Assembly: GCA_964652155.1 (NCBI GenBank)
Contig: CAZZBK010000009.1
Span: 15,048-79,047 of the forward strand
Origin: CAZZBK01 sp964652155
Lineage (GTDB): Bacteria > Planctomycetota > Planctomycetia > Pirellulales > PNKZ01
Reading direction: 5' to 3'
DNA length: 64,000 nucleotides
Shown here: positions 1-13,900 of the stretch, piece after piece
Layout of the letters: each line of letters begins with the position of its first letter
How positions within the stretch are numbered: position 1 is the stretch's first letter
The notes under the pieces: generated by a model
The model's database searches: none
Seen by the model: only the letters and a program-made list of their open reading frames with translations
What the model was told of the DNA's origin: nothing
Translations under genes and position numbers: made by a program

Positions 1-3000
1 CACGAGCGTCGACCCGTTCACTTGAATCGAGTTATCGACCACGAAGATGGTCAGGTTATCGACATCGGCTTGAGCGCCGCCCGTGCCGGAGGAGCCCAGG
101 TCGTTGCTAATCATCGTCAACGTGGCATTGCCGACGAAGTTTGTATCGGGAATAAACTTCATGCCGTCCATGACGGCCGAGATGTTCTGCTGTGATCCGG
201 TGATGACGATGGCGCTGGTGCCGCTTCCCGTCGCGGTCGCGTTGCTGGTGTTGAGCGCGACGCCGTTCGTGAACGGAAGTTGCAGCTTGCCGTTGGTGAC
301 CGCGAGCGAGACCTGTATCGGGTCGATGCCAGCGTCGGGATCGATGACGGAGATTTGGTTAATGGGGGAACCGGTGCTGGAGAACACCAGCGGCGTGTTC
401 TTGACGGTCGACGGAGTGGTGGGGAGCACATTGAGCGGGGCCTGATTGAAGGTCGACACCATGATCGAAACGAGGCCCGTGGCAAGCTGGGCCCCGCCGG
501 TGCCGCTGAAGCCGAGGTCGTTGACCGACATATTGATGTAGGTGGCGCCTTCGAAGGTGGGGGGCGGATTGTAGCTCAACCCTTCCAGGGCAAAGCTGTT
601 GATCGCCGCGACCGAACCACGGAAGGTAACGGTCGAGCTTCCATTAGCACCGCCGATGATCGAGATTCCCGACAACGATCCGAGCGTGACCGTGCCATCC
701 ACGGCGGACAACGTCACGTCAATCTGGCTGTTCCCAGAATCAAGATCCGACACCGTAATCGCGTTGCCGTTGGCCGTGCTGAAAAACAACGGATGTGCTT
801 TATTGTCTTGCTGCAAGTTGGGGATGCTAATCGTGGGTTGATCGTTCACGGCAATGACGGACAACGACAGGTTGCTGGTTGGGCTATCCAACGCACCGTC
901 ATTGACCGAGTAGGCAATGGTGCGGGTCGCATTGCTGGGGTTATTGCTGGCGTTTGCGTAACGAATCGAACGGATCGCCTGCTGATAGGTGGCGACGGAC
1001 GCCGAACCGAGCAGCGTGAGCGTTCCGGACGTGCCGTCATAACTGCCGACAATGCCCGACTGATTGGTAAACACCAACACATCTTCACCGACAGCCAAGC
1101 CGGCCACGATTTGCACCACGGCGCTGGCCTGCGAAACGCTGTCGTAGTCGAACAGTTGCACCGAGTTGTCGAGCAGGATCGACGGCGAGTTTTCATAAAA
1201 CACGGTCGGAGCGGCGGACACGGTGACCGTTGGGGCGTCGTTGGTCGGAACGATCTGAATCGTGCTCGTGGTGGACAACAGCGTCGAGCTAGCGGACAGA
1301 CCGTCATCGGCGGAGAACGTGATGGTTCGGATGTCCGTGCTGGGATTATGGCTGGTGTTGCTAAACCGCACCGACCGCAGCGTTTGTCGGTAATTGGCCA
1401 GCGTGTCGACGCCGGTAAACGTCAGAACCCCCGCGGTGGCGTTGTAGCTGCCGATGATGCTACCCGAGGCAGAGAACGTCAGCACATCTTGCCCCGAGGC
1501 AAAGTTATTCGAGATGCTGACGATGGCCGACGCCAGGCTGCTGTTGTCGACATCCACCAAGCTAAGTGCGTTGTCGATCAGAATTGGGCTGGCCAGCTCG
1601 GTGTAGCTCAGCGGACTGTTGGCCACGGTCACGACGGGCGGATCATTGACCGGAGCGACGCTGATGGAGCGCGTGACGGCGAGGCTCGGCAACGGATTGA
1701 CGTTGCCTAAGGCGTCGACATCGGTGACCCGGAAGCGGATGTCGCGGTTTGCCGCCGAGGGATTGTCGCTCGTGTTCTGGTAGGTGACGGCGCGAAGAGC
1801 CGCTTGCATATTGGCGATCGGGACGGCCGAGGTGCCAGAACCGGTGAGCGTGAGCACGCCGTTGGTGTAGGCACCGACGATTCCCAGTTGGTTGGTAAAG
1901 GCCAGAACGTCTTCTCCGCCCGAGACAAATCCGTTGGCGATGGTGACGGTAGCCGAGGCCACGAACGGCGAATCGAAATCGATCAAGGAGAGGGTGGAGT
2001 CGATGGGCGTCGCCGCCGCGTTTTCAGTATAGGGGAGCGCGGTGCCACTGACGGTGACGATCGGCGCGTCATTGATCGGAATGATACTGACGGTGATCGC
2101 CGTCGGCGGCGGATTTGCCGTGCTGTCGGCATAACCGTCGTTGACCACAATGGTGATGGTCCGCGAGGGGAGGCTTGGATTGCGCGAGGTGTTTCGATAC
2201 ACCACCTGCCGCAAGGCACTTTGGAAGTCCGAGGCTTGAGCCGCGCCGGTCGCTTGGAGCACCAGCAAGCCGGTCGCCGGATCGAATCCTGACCCGAATA
2301 CGGCGATATTGTTGACCGACCCGTTGTACTGCAAGAGATCTTCCCCCGAGATGGAGTACGTGGTCGGGGTGATCGAGATCGCGGCGAACGCGCCGGCCGG
2401 ATAGGCGATGGCGTCGGGATCGGTGACAGTGATGCTCGGAGCAATCAACAGCGCGCCGGTCGCGTTTTCAGTGTAGATCAGCGAGGTGCTATAGCTGTTG
2501 GTTGGAATCGTGGGGGGAGTATCGGTGATGGCCTGAATGGAAATGGCCGTGTTGGCAATCAGCGAGTTTCCGGTGCCCGTATTGCCCAGATCGTTCGCCG
2601 AGATGTTCAGGGTGTAAGCACCGGTGGCAGATGACGTGGGAGTCTGGAACGTTAAGGCACTTAAGGTCTGGTTGATGCTTGCGATCGTGTTGGTCATGGT
2701 CATCGAGCTGGACAAGATCGCCCCATTGGTACTGAGCAATCCGCCATTATTCACACTGACGGTCACCGTAATCACGCTCGATGAGGCCACATCGAGATCC
2801 GAGATCGTGATCGGATTGAACGTGGCCGTGGAGAATCGCTTGGGCGATCCAGCAGCGGCCGATTGGGAAGTTTGCGTGGTGATGGTCGGCGCGTCATTGA
2901 CCTGCTGAATCGAAAGCGAACGGGCTTGAGCGATGCTGTAGCCGGTGCCGTCGGTGACCGAGAATGTGAGGCTGCGCGTTGCGCTACTGGGGAAGTCGCT

Positions 3001-4930
3001 GGCGTTGGAGTAGGTAATCGATCGCAACGCAGAGATATAGGCACTGTACGATTGCACGCCCGAGAGCGTGAGGGTGCCGGTGCTGGCGTCAAAGTTGCCA
3101 TTGATGCCCGACTGGTTGCTGAACGACAGAATATCCTGCCCGTTGCAGTAACCGCCGGCAATCGAGATCAGCGCGCCGGCGATGCTGGCACCGAAGGGCC
3201 CTGCGTCGACGTCGGCCAAGGTGAGCGTCGGATCCAACAGCAAGGGACTGCCTTGCTCGACATAGCTGAGCGGCGAGCTCGCGACGGTCACCACGGGGAC
3301 GTCGTTCACGCTGATGACATCGATTTGGCGCGTGACGGCGACACTCAAGTTGTTCTGCGCGTTGCCGTCGTTGAGCACATATTGAATGGTTCGCGGCAAC
3401 GTGCTGGGCGTAACACTAGTGTCGGCGAACGTAATGCTTCGCAGCACTGTTTGCCATTGGCTAATCGACGCGTTGCCGTTCAGGGTCAGCGTGCTGCTGG
3501 CCGGATTGAACAAGCCCGTGATGCCCCCCGAGGGCGTAAAGCTGAGCACATCTTCGCCGGTGCTGGCAAACGAGTTGCCCGAGATGACCACCGTGGCACC
3601 GACGAGATTGGTGGTGTCAAAGTCGTTAAGCAGCAGCGTGGGGTCGACCGCGATGGCACCGGCTTTTTCGGTGAAGGTTGCCGAGCCCGCCGTGACCGTG
3701 ACCAACGGAGGATCGTTGACCAGCGTGATCGTGACGTTCTTGTTGGTAACCAAGCTGGTGTTGGGCAGCGCGCCGCCATCGTTCACTTGGTAGGCGATGG
3801 TGCGAGTGGCGCCGCTGGGGTTGAGCGTGTTCGTGTTCTGATAGGTCACGCTGCGTAGCGCGGTTAACCAATTTGCCTGCGAATCGACACCGGTCAAGGT
3901 CAAGACGTGCGTGGAGGAGTTATAGTTGCCCGTGATGTTGCCGATGGGCGAGAAGCTCAACACGTCCTCGCCCGTCGTGGGCGCGTTGGTGATCGTGATC
4001 GTGGCGGCAGACAGTGTGGGATTATCGTAGTCGAACAAGCCGAAGCTGGCATCGACGAGTTGGGCTGAAGCTTTTTCGGTGTAGTTGGTCGCGCCGGCCG
4101 AGGCAGTGACCACCGGCGGATCATTCACCGCGGTGATCGAGACGGTTTTGCTAGCCAGCGCACTTGTGGCAACGCCATCGCTGACGGCAAAGACAATCGT
4201 CCGTGGCGAAGTGAACGGACTGCGCGAACTATTCGAGTAGGTGAGCGAATTCAAGGCGGCCGAATAATTGGCCAACGACGCCGTGCCACTCAAGGTCATC
4301 ACGCCGGTGCTGGCGACGTAATTGCCGACAATGCCCGATTGGTTCACAAACGACAAGACGTCTTGTCCGGCGGAGAAATTACCAACGATCGAGATTGTCG
4401 CGCCGGCGAGCGTAATGTTGTCGACATCGTTCACGAGCAAATTGGCGTCAATGGTTGCCGGGGATCCCGACTCGGTATAGCCGGTGACTGCGCCGGAGGT
4501 GGTGATCAGCGGGGCCGAGTTGACGGCGGTAAGGTTGATCGTGCGCGAGACGGGGTTACTGGTGTACAGGCCGTCATCGGCGACCACCGAGATGGTGCGC
4601 GGCGCGGTGTTGGGATTTTGACTGTTGTTGACATAGCTGATGGAACGGAGGGCAGTCTGGTAGCCCAGGATCGAGGCCGCGCCGGTCAGGGTCAGCACGC
4701 CGGTCGTGGAGTTGAATGTGCCCCGGATGCTGGCTGTGTTCGTGAAGTTGAGCGCGTCTTGGCCGGGGACAAAGTTGCCGGTGATGGCGACAGCCAAAGC
4801 GGCGAGGGTATTGGTTTCTTCGGCAAGCAGAGCCGCGTTATCAATGGTCAGCGCGCCTTGCCCCTCGGTGTAGTTCAACGCGCTGGCCGAGAGCGTGACC
4901 AAAGGCGCGCCGGTGCCGGCGAGCGGGTTA
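1..4930 (-). repeat. About 12 cadherin-like repeats, about 135 residues each
   Basis: Linkers of the form VNDPPVVT or VNDAP recur at about 4900, 4520, 4120, 3710, 3300, 2900, 2515, 2065, 1640, 1230, 840 and 440. Two sub-types alternate irregularly. Type A has YTE...ID..L.L.D.D, then GQDVLSF, GxYxxxTGVLTLTG, ALRSVxYxNTS and RTIxFxVxDG. Type B (repeats starting near 2900, 840 and 440) has ISDLD or VSDLD, a GNxxF/GTGG tail and NDLGxSGTGG. The D-x-D pairs suggest calcium-stabilised Ig-like folds as in cadherin-like domains. The array continues past the left edge. Confidence 0.8.
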
Positions 4931-7900
4931 CCGTACAGCGCGATGTTGCCGCCGCCCGGAACCGGCGTGACCGACAGTGTCACGCTGCCGTTGGTGAACG
5001 TGACGCCGCCGAAGCCACTGGTGGTGCTGATGAGTTGATTGACCGACAGCGTGCCGCCCGACTGCAACGTCACTCGACCGCCCGTATTACTGGCGTTTCC
5101 GGTGCGAATGCCGGAGATGTTGCCGTTAGGGGTGGTCACCGTGCCAACCGTCAGGTTATTGGTGTCCATGTAGCTAAGTTGGCCGGGGCCGAAACTTGCC
5201 GCGAGCGTGCCGACATCATTGGTGCTGCTATTGAGTGCGAAGCCACCGACACCGATAAGCCCGAGATTCGTCGCGACGATGTTGCCGGCCGATTGCACCA
5301 CACCGACGGGCGTGACCATGGCCACGGTCGTGCCGCGCACGTTGCCATTGAGACTAATCAAGCCACCGGTGACGAGATGGAGCAGGCCGCCGCTGGAGGC
5401 CGAGCCGACACTGAGATTGTTGCTTTCGACGACAAACAGCCCCCCCGAACCCGCGTTGGCGGTTAGGGCACCGGTGCGCGAGGTGATGGCACCGACGGCG
5501 ATTGACTGTCCAATGGCACTGGCCGCGCCGCTGGTCAAGAGAATCAGATTGCCGGAGCCGCTGTCGAGCAGCGTGCCTGAGTTCTGACTGATACTGCCGC
5601 CGCGCGCGTTGACGCTGATCGTGCCGCCATCGCCGACGACAATGTTGTTGAGGATCGCGTTGCCCGTGCCGCCAGCGGCCGTGTTGGTGGTAATCGACAC
5701 GGCGCTCGCGCCATTGTTCAACGTGGTGAGCGAACCGGAGTTTTGTGTAAAGTCACTGGCACCCGCTCCACTCTGATTGGCGGCAATGGTGATCGTGCCG
5801 ATCGAGGCGTTGACGGAAGTATTGAGCGTGATGGCACCGGCAGCTTGGAGGGTCACATTTCCGGCCGTGGTGATGACTGAATTGGCGAGCAGTGCGCCGG
5901 AACTCAAGTTCAGCACGCCACCGAGATTGACGCCACTAAGGGTCGTCGTGCCCGTGCCACTCGTTTGGATCAACGACGCGGCAGTGAGATTTCCGAGCGA
6001 GACGTTGTTGGCAGAGTTAATCAAGACCGGGCCGAGCCGCATCGTGGTGCCCAACGTGTTGGTCGCAATATTGCCGCCGCCGGCGGTCAACGTGAGTCCC
6101 TGGACACCGGCCGCGGCCGCGTTCACGGGACTGGTGAACGTGATGTTGCCAGGACCGGTGCCTGAGTTGGTCGCAATTTGCGTCGAGCCAGCCAGGGTGA
6201 TCGCCGAGGTTGAATTGAAGGTGACGTTGGCGTTGTTGGTGGTGATGGAGCCGGCGAGCGAGACGGGAGAATTGCCGTTTTGCGTGAACGCGCCACCCAA
6301 GGTCATGGTGGATGCAAGCGTCAACGAGCCGTTGTTGGCCGTGGTCAACGTCACGGGACCGGTCGTATCGGTGGTTAATGAACCGGAGATGTTGAGCGAG
6401 TTCGTGGAGAGCGAGACCCCCGCGGTGCCGGTGGTGCGTACCGCACCGTTGAGCGTGGTCAACCCGAGTCCGCTGGCCTGGACGAGCGAGGCGGCGGTGA
6501 GGTTTCCGAGCGTCACGTTGGTGGCGTTATTGGCAATCGTCACTGCGCCCAGGGGGACACTGCCGCCAATCGAACCGGACCAGGTCGCGGCACCAGCGGC
6601 GATGAGCGAGAGGGCTTGCGAGCCTGCGAGCGTGCCATTAATGTTGCCGCTCATCACCAACGTGCTGTTGGACGCGATGCCGATTGACGCCGCGGTGCCG
6701 GAGAGCGTGACCGGTCCGCCGAACAAGTTATTGCCGTTCGAGGAGAGCAGGTTGCCGCTGCCTGATCCGACGCCAGACAGAGCCAGGGCCTCGTTGGCAA
6801 TGTTGATGCCCCCTTGAACGAGCAGCGTGGCATTGCTGGCCACCACGGTGCCGGAGGCGGTCGAGCCGTCGCCGAAGCCCAAGGCGAGCGGATCGCGAAC
6901 ATCGAGCGCACCGGCCGTGATGTTGGTCGCGCCGCTGTAACTGTTGGCGGACAGCAATACCAACGCGGATGAGCCCGCCTTGGTGATGCCACCGGAGCCG
7001 GCGATGGAGCCATTAAAGGTTGCCGCCGAGGTTTGATTGACGGTCAGGACCGCGCCATTGTTGAGGTTGATCGAGAGCGAGCCGCCATTGGCCGTGCCGG
7101 AGAAATTTCCAACCGTGGTGTTGTTGCTTAGGTTCAAAGTCGTCGCGCCGGCGACGCTGGAGATGGTCAGCAGCCCGTTGGTCGCGCCGAGTCCGTTGGC
7201 GTTGGCCACGGTGACAGTCCCCGCGTTGATCGTGCTGCCGCCCGAGTAGCTGTCCGCCGTGCCGTTGAGCAGCAGGGTTCCGGACCCGATCTTGGTCAAG
7301 CCACCGATGCCGGTGATATTGCCGGCTTCGGTGAAGGTGCTGGTTCCGGAGACATCGATCGTGCCGCCCGCAGCACCGAGCGCGATATTGCGAGGCGTAT
7401 TAACATCGGCACTGACGCGCAACGTGCCGCCGTTGATGGTGACGTTTCCGGTGGTGCTACCCAGGGCGCCGTCGGAAGTGATCGCGATGGCTCCGCCGAG
7501 AATTTGCGTGCCGCCACTGTACTGATTGGTACCCGTCAGGCTCAATGTGCCGACCCCTTGCTTGATGAGCTGGCCACTGCCGACAATGGTGCCGCCAAAC
7601 GCGGTATCGACAATTTGATTGACGGTGAGCGCCGAGGCACCGCTGAGATTGATCTGGGCCGTGCCACCGGTAAGCGTGCCGGCCAAGCCGCCGACGGTGG
7701 CGGCCCCATTGAGATTGACATTCGTGGTTCCGCTGGCCGAGTTGACTGTCAAGGTTGCCGAGGTGGCCCCCAACGTCGAGCCGGCGTTGACAATCAAGGT
7801 GCCCGCATTCACCGTGGTGCCGCCGGACTGGCTATTGGCGGCCGCATAGGTCAAAGTGCCAAAGCCGTTCTTGCTGAGGGTTCCGGGACCGGAGATGGAT

Positions 7901-10900
7901 TGCGCGGTGGTATAGGAAATGCCATTGAGGACATCGATGGTTCCGCCGCCAGCGTTGAGCACGATGGTGCGGGGCGTGCTCATGTCGGTGGTCACCTGCA
8001 ACGTGCCGCCGTTGAAGGTCAGCCCGCCATTCGTGTCGCCCAACTGAGTCTCCGCCGAGACGATCACGGTTCCGCCATTGAAGAGCGTGCCGCCGCCATA
8101 CGAGTTGGCGGGGTCGGTGAGGACCAACGTGCCCGGCCCATTGGCGGTGAGTTGGCCGGCAACTCCGCTGACGTTGCCGTTGATCGTGAAGGTCACGCCG
8201 CTGGCGGCGTCGAGGCCGCCCCCTGGCGAAGCGAGGACAACGGGACGGAGCAGATTAAACGAGCCGTTGGCGAAGAGATTGCCGCCTTGCAGCGTCACAC
8301 TCGTGGAGGGCTGGCCCAACTGGTTGTCGAACGAAGCGCTCAACGTGCCGTTCTTGAGCAGCGTGCCGCCTTGGTAGGAATTGCTGTTCGTCAGCAATAG
8401 CGTGCCGGAGCCCAGGACCGAGAGCTGTCCAGTGCCGGTGATCGTGCCGTTGGCGGTGTAGATGGTTCCGGAGTCGGGACTAAAGGCACCGCCCCCCGCG
8501 CCGAGCGTGATGGTGCGTGTGGTGCCGAACGAGGTGGTGGTACGGAGGGTGGCCGTGGTGGCCCCGCTGTTGATGAGAATGCCCGATGTCGCCACGCCTA
8601 AACGCTGATCTTGATCGATCGTGATGGTGCCGACATTGATGGTCGTGCCGCCACTGTAGGCGTTGTTGCCACCGAGCACGAGTTCGCCGCCGCCAATTTT
8701 GATCACGCCGCCCACGCCGGTCACATCACCATTAAACGTGAAGGTCGTGCCGGACAGCACATCGAACGTGGCGTTGGTGTTCGACTGGATGAGGGCCGCG
8801 CGACTGGAGGTTAACGAGGCAGTCGAGCGCAACGATCCGCCGCTAAACACGAGCGAGCCACTGGATTGGCCGAGATGGGAATTGGAACTGATTTGCAGCG
8901 TGCCGCCGGCAAGCACCGTGCCGCCTGAATAACTGTTGGAGGCGTTGCTCAAGACGAGCGTGCCGCTGTCGGTTTTGGTCAAGATGCCGGGCCCTTGCAA
9001 CGGGCCTGCGAGGGTCAAGGTCGACGAGACGATGACGTCGATCGTGCCGCCTGCCGTACCGAGGGTGATGGTTCGCGGCGAGCTGAAGGTGTTCGAGGCA
9101 AGCAGCGTGCCGCCCGATAACGTGACGCCGGCAGCACTCGCGCCCAAGTTTGCGTCCTGCGCGATACTGAGCGTGCCGGCCAGCACGGAGGTGCCGCCGG
9201 TGTAGCTGTTGCTGACACTGTTGAGAATCAGCGTGCCGGCACCGATCTTGGTCAACGAGCCCCCCCCGCTGGCCTGGCCCGTGACATTGAGCGCTCCACC
9301 GGCGGCGATATCAAATTGACCACCATTGGTGGCGTTGAGAGTGACCTGCCGATTGGTCGTGAAGCCATTGCCCGTGACGCGCAAGGTCGCGCCGTTGTTG
9401 AAGGTCAAGGTGCCGGCGGCATCGCCCAGATTGCCATTGCTGCTCACGCTCAACACGCCACCGAGAATCGAAGTTCCCAGGCTATAGGTATTGTTGCCAT
9501 TGAGCGTCAGGGTCCCGACCCCGGTTTTAACCAATCGGCCGTTGGCGCCCGTGATCGAACCATCGAACGACGAGTCGAACGCCTGATTCATGGTGAGCGT
9601 GTTGGCGGCTCCGTTGAGATTGATGGTAGCCGCGCCAGCGAGGACCGAGCCGATGAGTCCGGAGACGGTTTGGCTACTGCCCAGGTTGAGAATGGTTCCG
9701 CCCGGGCTGCCGTTGACCGTCAAGGTTCCTGCGGTGGCTCCGAGAGAGACGCCCGGATTGAGTGTCAACGTGCCGGCGTTGATCACGTTTCCGCCGGAAT
9801 AGTTGTTGCCGGCATTTTGCAGCAGCAGGGTACCCGCCCCGATCTTGGTGAGCGAGCCTGGTCCTGTGATGGCCGCGCCCTGGGTAAGCGAGGCGCCGCC
9901 GCTGACGTCAATGGTTGCTCCCAAGGGGCCTGTTGTCATGCCGCGCGCGTTGGAGAAGCTGCCGGTCGCCCGTAGCGTGCCGCCGTTGAAAATGATGGCG
10001 TTGCCCAGGCCCAGATGGGCCGAGGAAGCGACCGAGACCACGCCACCATTGATGGTCGTGGAACCGTTGTAAGTGTTACTCAAGCTCGCGAGGGTCAACA
10101 CGCCGCTATCGGTGGTGTCGAGCCCCTTGACCATCGCGGTGCCGGCGACCGCTTGTTCGAAGGTGAGGTTGCCCGCGCCGCGAACATAAAAGTTGGGTGA
10201 ACTGAACGTGGCCAACCCGGCGATGGTGGCATTGCCGCTGGTCACGCCGATCGTGGCATCGGCCGAGGCCGTCACCGAGCCGAGGAAGTTCGTGTCGCCG
10301 GTGATAAATGCCAACGCGCCCGCACGGGGTACGTTGACCAATGCCCGCTGCGTTCCGTTGGTGGTGGTCGCCACCGCCACCGCGCCGCCACCGCTGGTCG
10401 TGGCCACGAGGGCGGGTACGTCAAGCGCACCCAAGCCGTTCACAAACGTCACGGCAAACGGCCCGCCGACGGGACCATAGACGAGCACGTTCGCGGAGCC
10501 GACGTTGCTCAAGGATTGCAGCGCGGATTGGAGCTGCGTGGCGGTCCCCTGCGTGAGATCGAACGGCGCGGTCGTTTGGCCGTCGAAGATGAGTTGCATC
10601 TGCGTCGCGCCACCGGAGACATTGAGCGTCTGAATTTCGTTGACGCCGATCGATCCGGCACCGGAACCACCCAGGAGCGTGATGGCTTCGTTATTGGCGT
10701 AGTTGAGGGTACCGGCAGAGCTGAAGGCCAAGGTTGCACCGATCGCCACCGACGTGCCATTGGACACGGCACCCAATGCGGTGCCACTGGCAACCACCAG
10801 CGTTCCGGCATTGACAGTCGTCAAGCCGCTGTAGGTGTTGTCGCCGCCGAGGACGAGCGTCCCTAAACCATTTTTGGTGACCGTCGAGCCATCGATGGCA

Positions 10901-13900
10901 CCGGACACGATCAGTTCGACGTTGCCAGCGCCTTCGTTGGTGATGAACGTAATCGGGCCGTTGCCGCTGATGTTTCCGGTCCAGGTCGCCGGGGCTGCCG
11001 TGGACGTGACGCCGGCCGCGATAAAGGTGGTCACGTTGCCACCAAAGTCCATCGCCATCGCGGAGTTCGTGGGACCGGACACGTTCCCCGAGGAGGACGG
11101 ACCGATGCCGAAGTTGACCCCGGTGATTCCCGAGCGAATGGGCTGGGGCTTGTCGGGATTGGTCACAAACGAGCCATTGTTGAGCACGCTGATCGCCACG
11201 GCCCCGACCAACTTGGTATTGTCCACCATGACCAACGCGGAGGGGCCGTCGATGCGGGCATTGCCGATGGTCATATTACCGAGAATGCTCGTGTTGTTAT
11301 TGCTGGTTAAGAGCAACAGCGAGCCTTCGCTGACAACCGTCGCGCCCGAGTAGCCGTTCGGAACGGTGCCTGAGTAGGCGAGGGTGCCGCCACCGACCTT
11401 AAACAAGTTGTTGGCCAGCAGACCGGTGGAGACGTTCGTGCCGCGAATCTCCACCCCGATGTTGAGGTAACTTCCGGTGTCGGAATTGAATTGAATGTTT
11501 TCCGCGGCCGCCGACGTGGAACGAAGATCGATAAACGGCGTCGCGGGTAAACCGGCCACGATGGCATTGGTCCCTGCGCCAACACTGTGCAGCGCACCGC
11601 TACTGGCAAACCCCAGGCCGCTGAGCTGCAGAGACTCGCGGAGGGTGACGCCCCCTTGCAATTCGAGCGAGGCACCGGCCAGAACGACCGTGTTGCTGTT
11701 GGCCAAGAGCACGTTCCCCAGCGCGTTATTGTGCTGCACATTCAAGATACCGGCACCAACGGTCGTCTGACCGGTGTAAGTGCTGTTACCGCTGAGCACG
11801 GTTCGACCGGTCCCCAAGGTGCTGATACCGGCCGCGGCGGTGCCGAAATTACCATAGGCGACACTGACCAATAGATCATTGGCGGCAGGCCCATCGTTGA
11901 TCGTGAAGATGCGATTGCCACTGGAGACGATCGAACCATTGCCGGTGATCTGCATCGTCGACTGCGTTGTGGCACCCAGGAGCGCATTGACGGTCACGTT
12001 GCCATTGAGCAACAATTGGCTCGCCGAGCCGATCAGAATCGATGAGCTGCGATTAGGCCCAAGCTGTCCCGTAATGGTATTGAAGGCGTCGGTTGCGGCG
12101 TTGAGGTTGAGCTGCCCATTGGCCGAGAGCGAGAGGGTGGTCGTCGGGCCAAGCAGGATTTGATTTGCGCCGTCGAGTTGCACCACGCTGGTAAAGGTGC
12201 TGGTGTTGTTGCCGACGACCAAGGGTCCACTGAGCGCCAACACGGGGGTGCCGGGATTGAACGTGCGATTGAGTTCCAAGGTGTTGCCGAATGCGAAGTT
12301 CGCGCCGGTCAACAGGTTGTTCCCCTGGCCGCTGAACGCGACGGTGCCCGCACCGGTCTCAACCAGTTGGTTGCCCAATGAGATCGTGCCGGAGATCAGG
12401 GTTCCGGTGATTTGCGAGGCGAAGTTCAGCGTGCTGTCGGCGTTGGCGCCAACATAAATGGTGTCGACGGCGGCAGCGGTGGCCCGCGCGTCAAACAATC
12501 CCAACAGGGTATTATTGCCGGCAACCGATCGAACCGCGCCTTGGCTGTCGCCCATGGCTGTCAGTCCACCGCGCTGACTGGGTCCGCCGATCCAACCGCG
12601 TCCGACAGCGATGACCGGTTCAAGCACGGTCACGCCGCCCGAAAAGGCGAGCGCCGCGCCGGCGGTGACGTATGTGTGACCTGTCGTCGCGGCCACGAGC
12701 GACGGGACGATGTTCGTGATGGGAACGGGGCTCGTGACATCCATCGACAAGCCGCTGGCCGGTGCTCGCAAGAATCCGCCCAGGAACTCGACGGTGAACA
12801 CCCCGTCGCTTTGGGCGTTGGTCGTGGCGCTGGTGACGCGAATGGGCCCGACCGAGGCAAACACCGGCAGATTGTTCAGCGCCGCCTCCATCGTGGCAGC
12901 GGTCACTTGCAACTGAGCTGGGGTCGTGTTGACAAACCCGATATCGGTCGTTGTAAAAGCATTATTATAGGTGAGCCGGAAGACCGAGCTTGTTCCGGCG
13001 TCGGCGAACGGAATGGTGAGAATCTGCTTGGGATTGCCCGACGTCCCCAAGGCATTGTTATGCGCGACGGTGAGCAGCCCCTGCGACACGGTCGTGACAC
13101 CGGTATACGTGTTATCGCCCGACAAGATCAGTTCGCCAATGCCCGTTTTGTTCACGATCGTGTTGAGCGCTTGCTCGGAGATCGGACCGGCGAGGGTGAT
13201 GCTGACCAGCGGGTCGGCCACCTGGATTGCATTGGTGGCGCTCAGTAGCGTCGTCGCTCCCGTGATCAACAACGAGTAGGCACCGCCGTAGTCGCGTCGC
13301 CCGCCGAGGGTGACGCTGGTCGCGGGCGTGGTCGCCACGCCGATACCCAATGGCATGGCAGACGAGTGATCGCCGCCGTAAGACCAGAGCGTCGTGTTGT
13401 TGAGCATCGTCAGGCCGGTGGTGCCCAGCGGATTGTCGACCCCCAGGGCCAGCACCCCTTGGGCAACCAGCAAGCCATTGCCGCCGTCCACCAGCGTGGT
13501 CGCCGAGCAGTTCAGCAAGAGCTGATTATCTGTAAACCTGAGAGGCAATACGTTCTTGCCCGCGAGCGTGTTCAGGAACGTAATATTGTAGAAAGCTTCC
13601 GTGGCCGTGCTGCTCACCGTGACATTGTTTGTGCCGATGATGCCTTCCAAGGCCGCCTGAATGTCAAAAATATCCGAGCCGCTGGTAAGCACGGATGAAA
13701 TCGACGATCCCGTCAGCGTGGAGTACACGAACTGAAAGTTGATCAGACCGGTGAGATTGACCAACTGCTGTTCATTGATGAAGCCGAACGAACTGGGGCT
13801 GTTAATCAGCATCGCGCCGACACCCGTCTTAACCGCTGCGTTCGTGGCGTTGATCGGACCGTCGAACTGCAGGTCAATCACGTTGGGACCATCTTCGACA

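Noticed and set aside
280..1710. Long plus-strand open frame (476 codons) and many similar ones up to 24.9 kb
   Set aside because: They lie opposite the giant gene, have unnatural Arg/Gly/Asp-rich or Pro/Val-rich composition and show no family. They are mirror frames of a high-GC repeat gene.
7000..10300. Regular spacing of similar DNA that could suggest a CRISPR array or satellite
   Set aside because: The similarity lies in coding repeats about 270 bp apart with diverged DNA and an unbroken frame; there are no short identical repeats with unique spacers.
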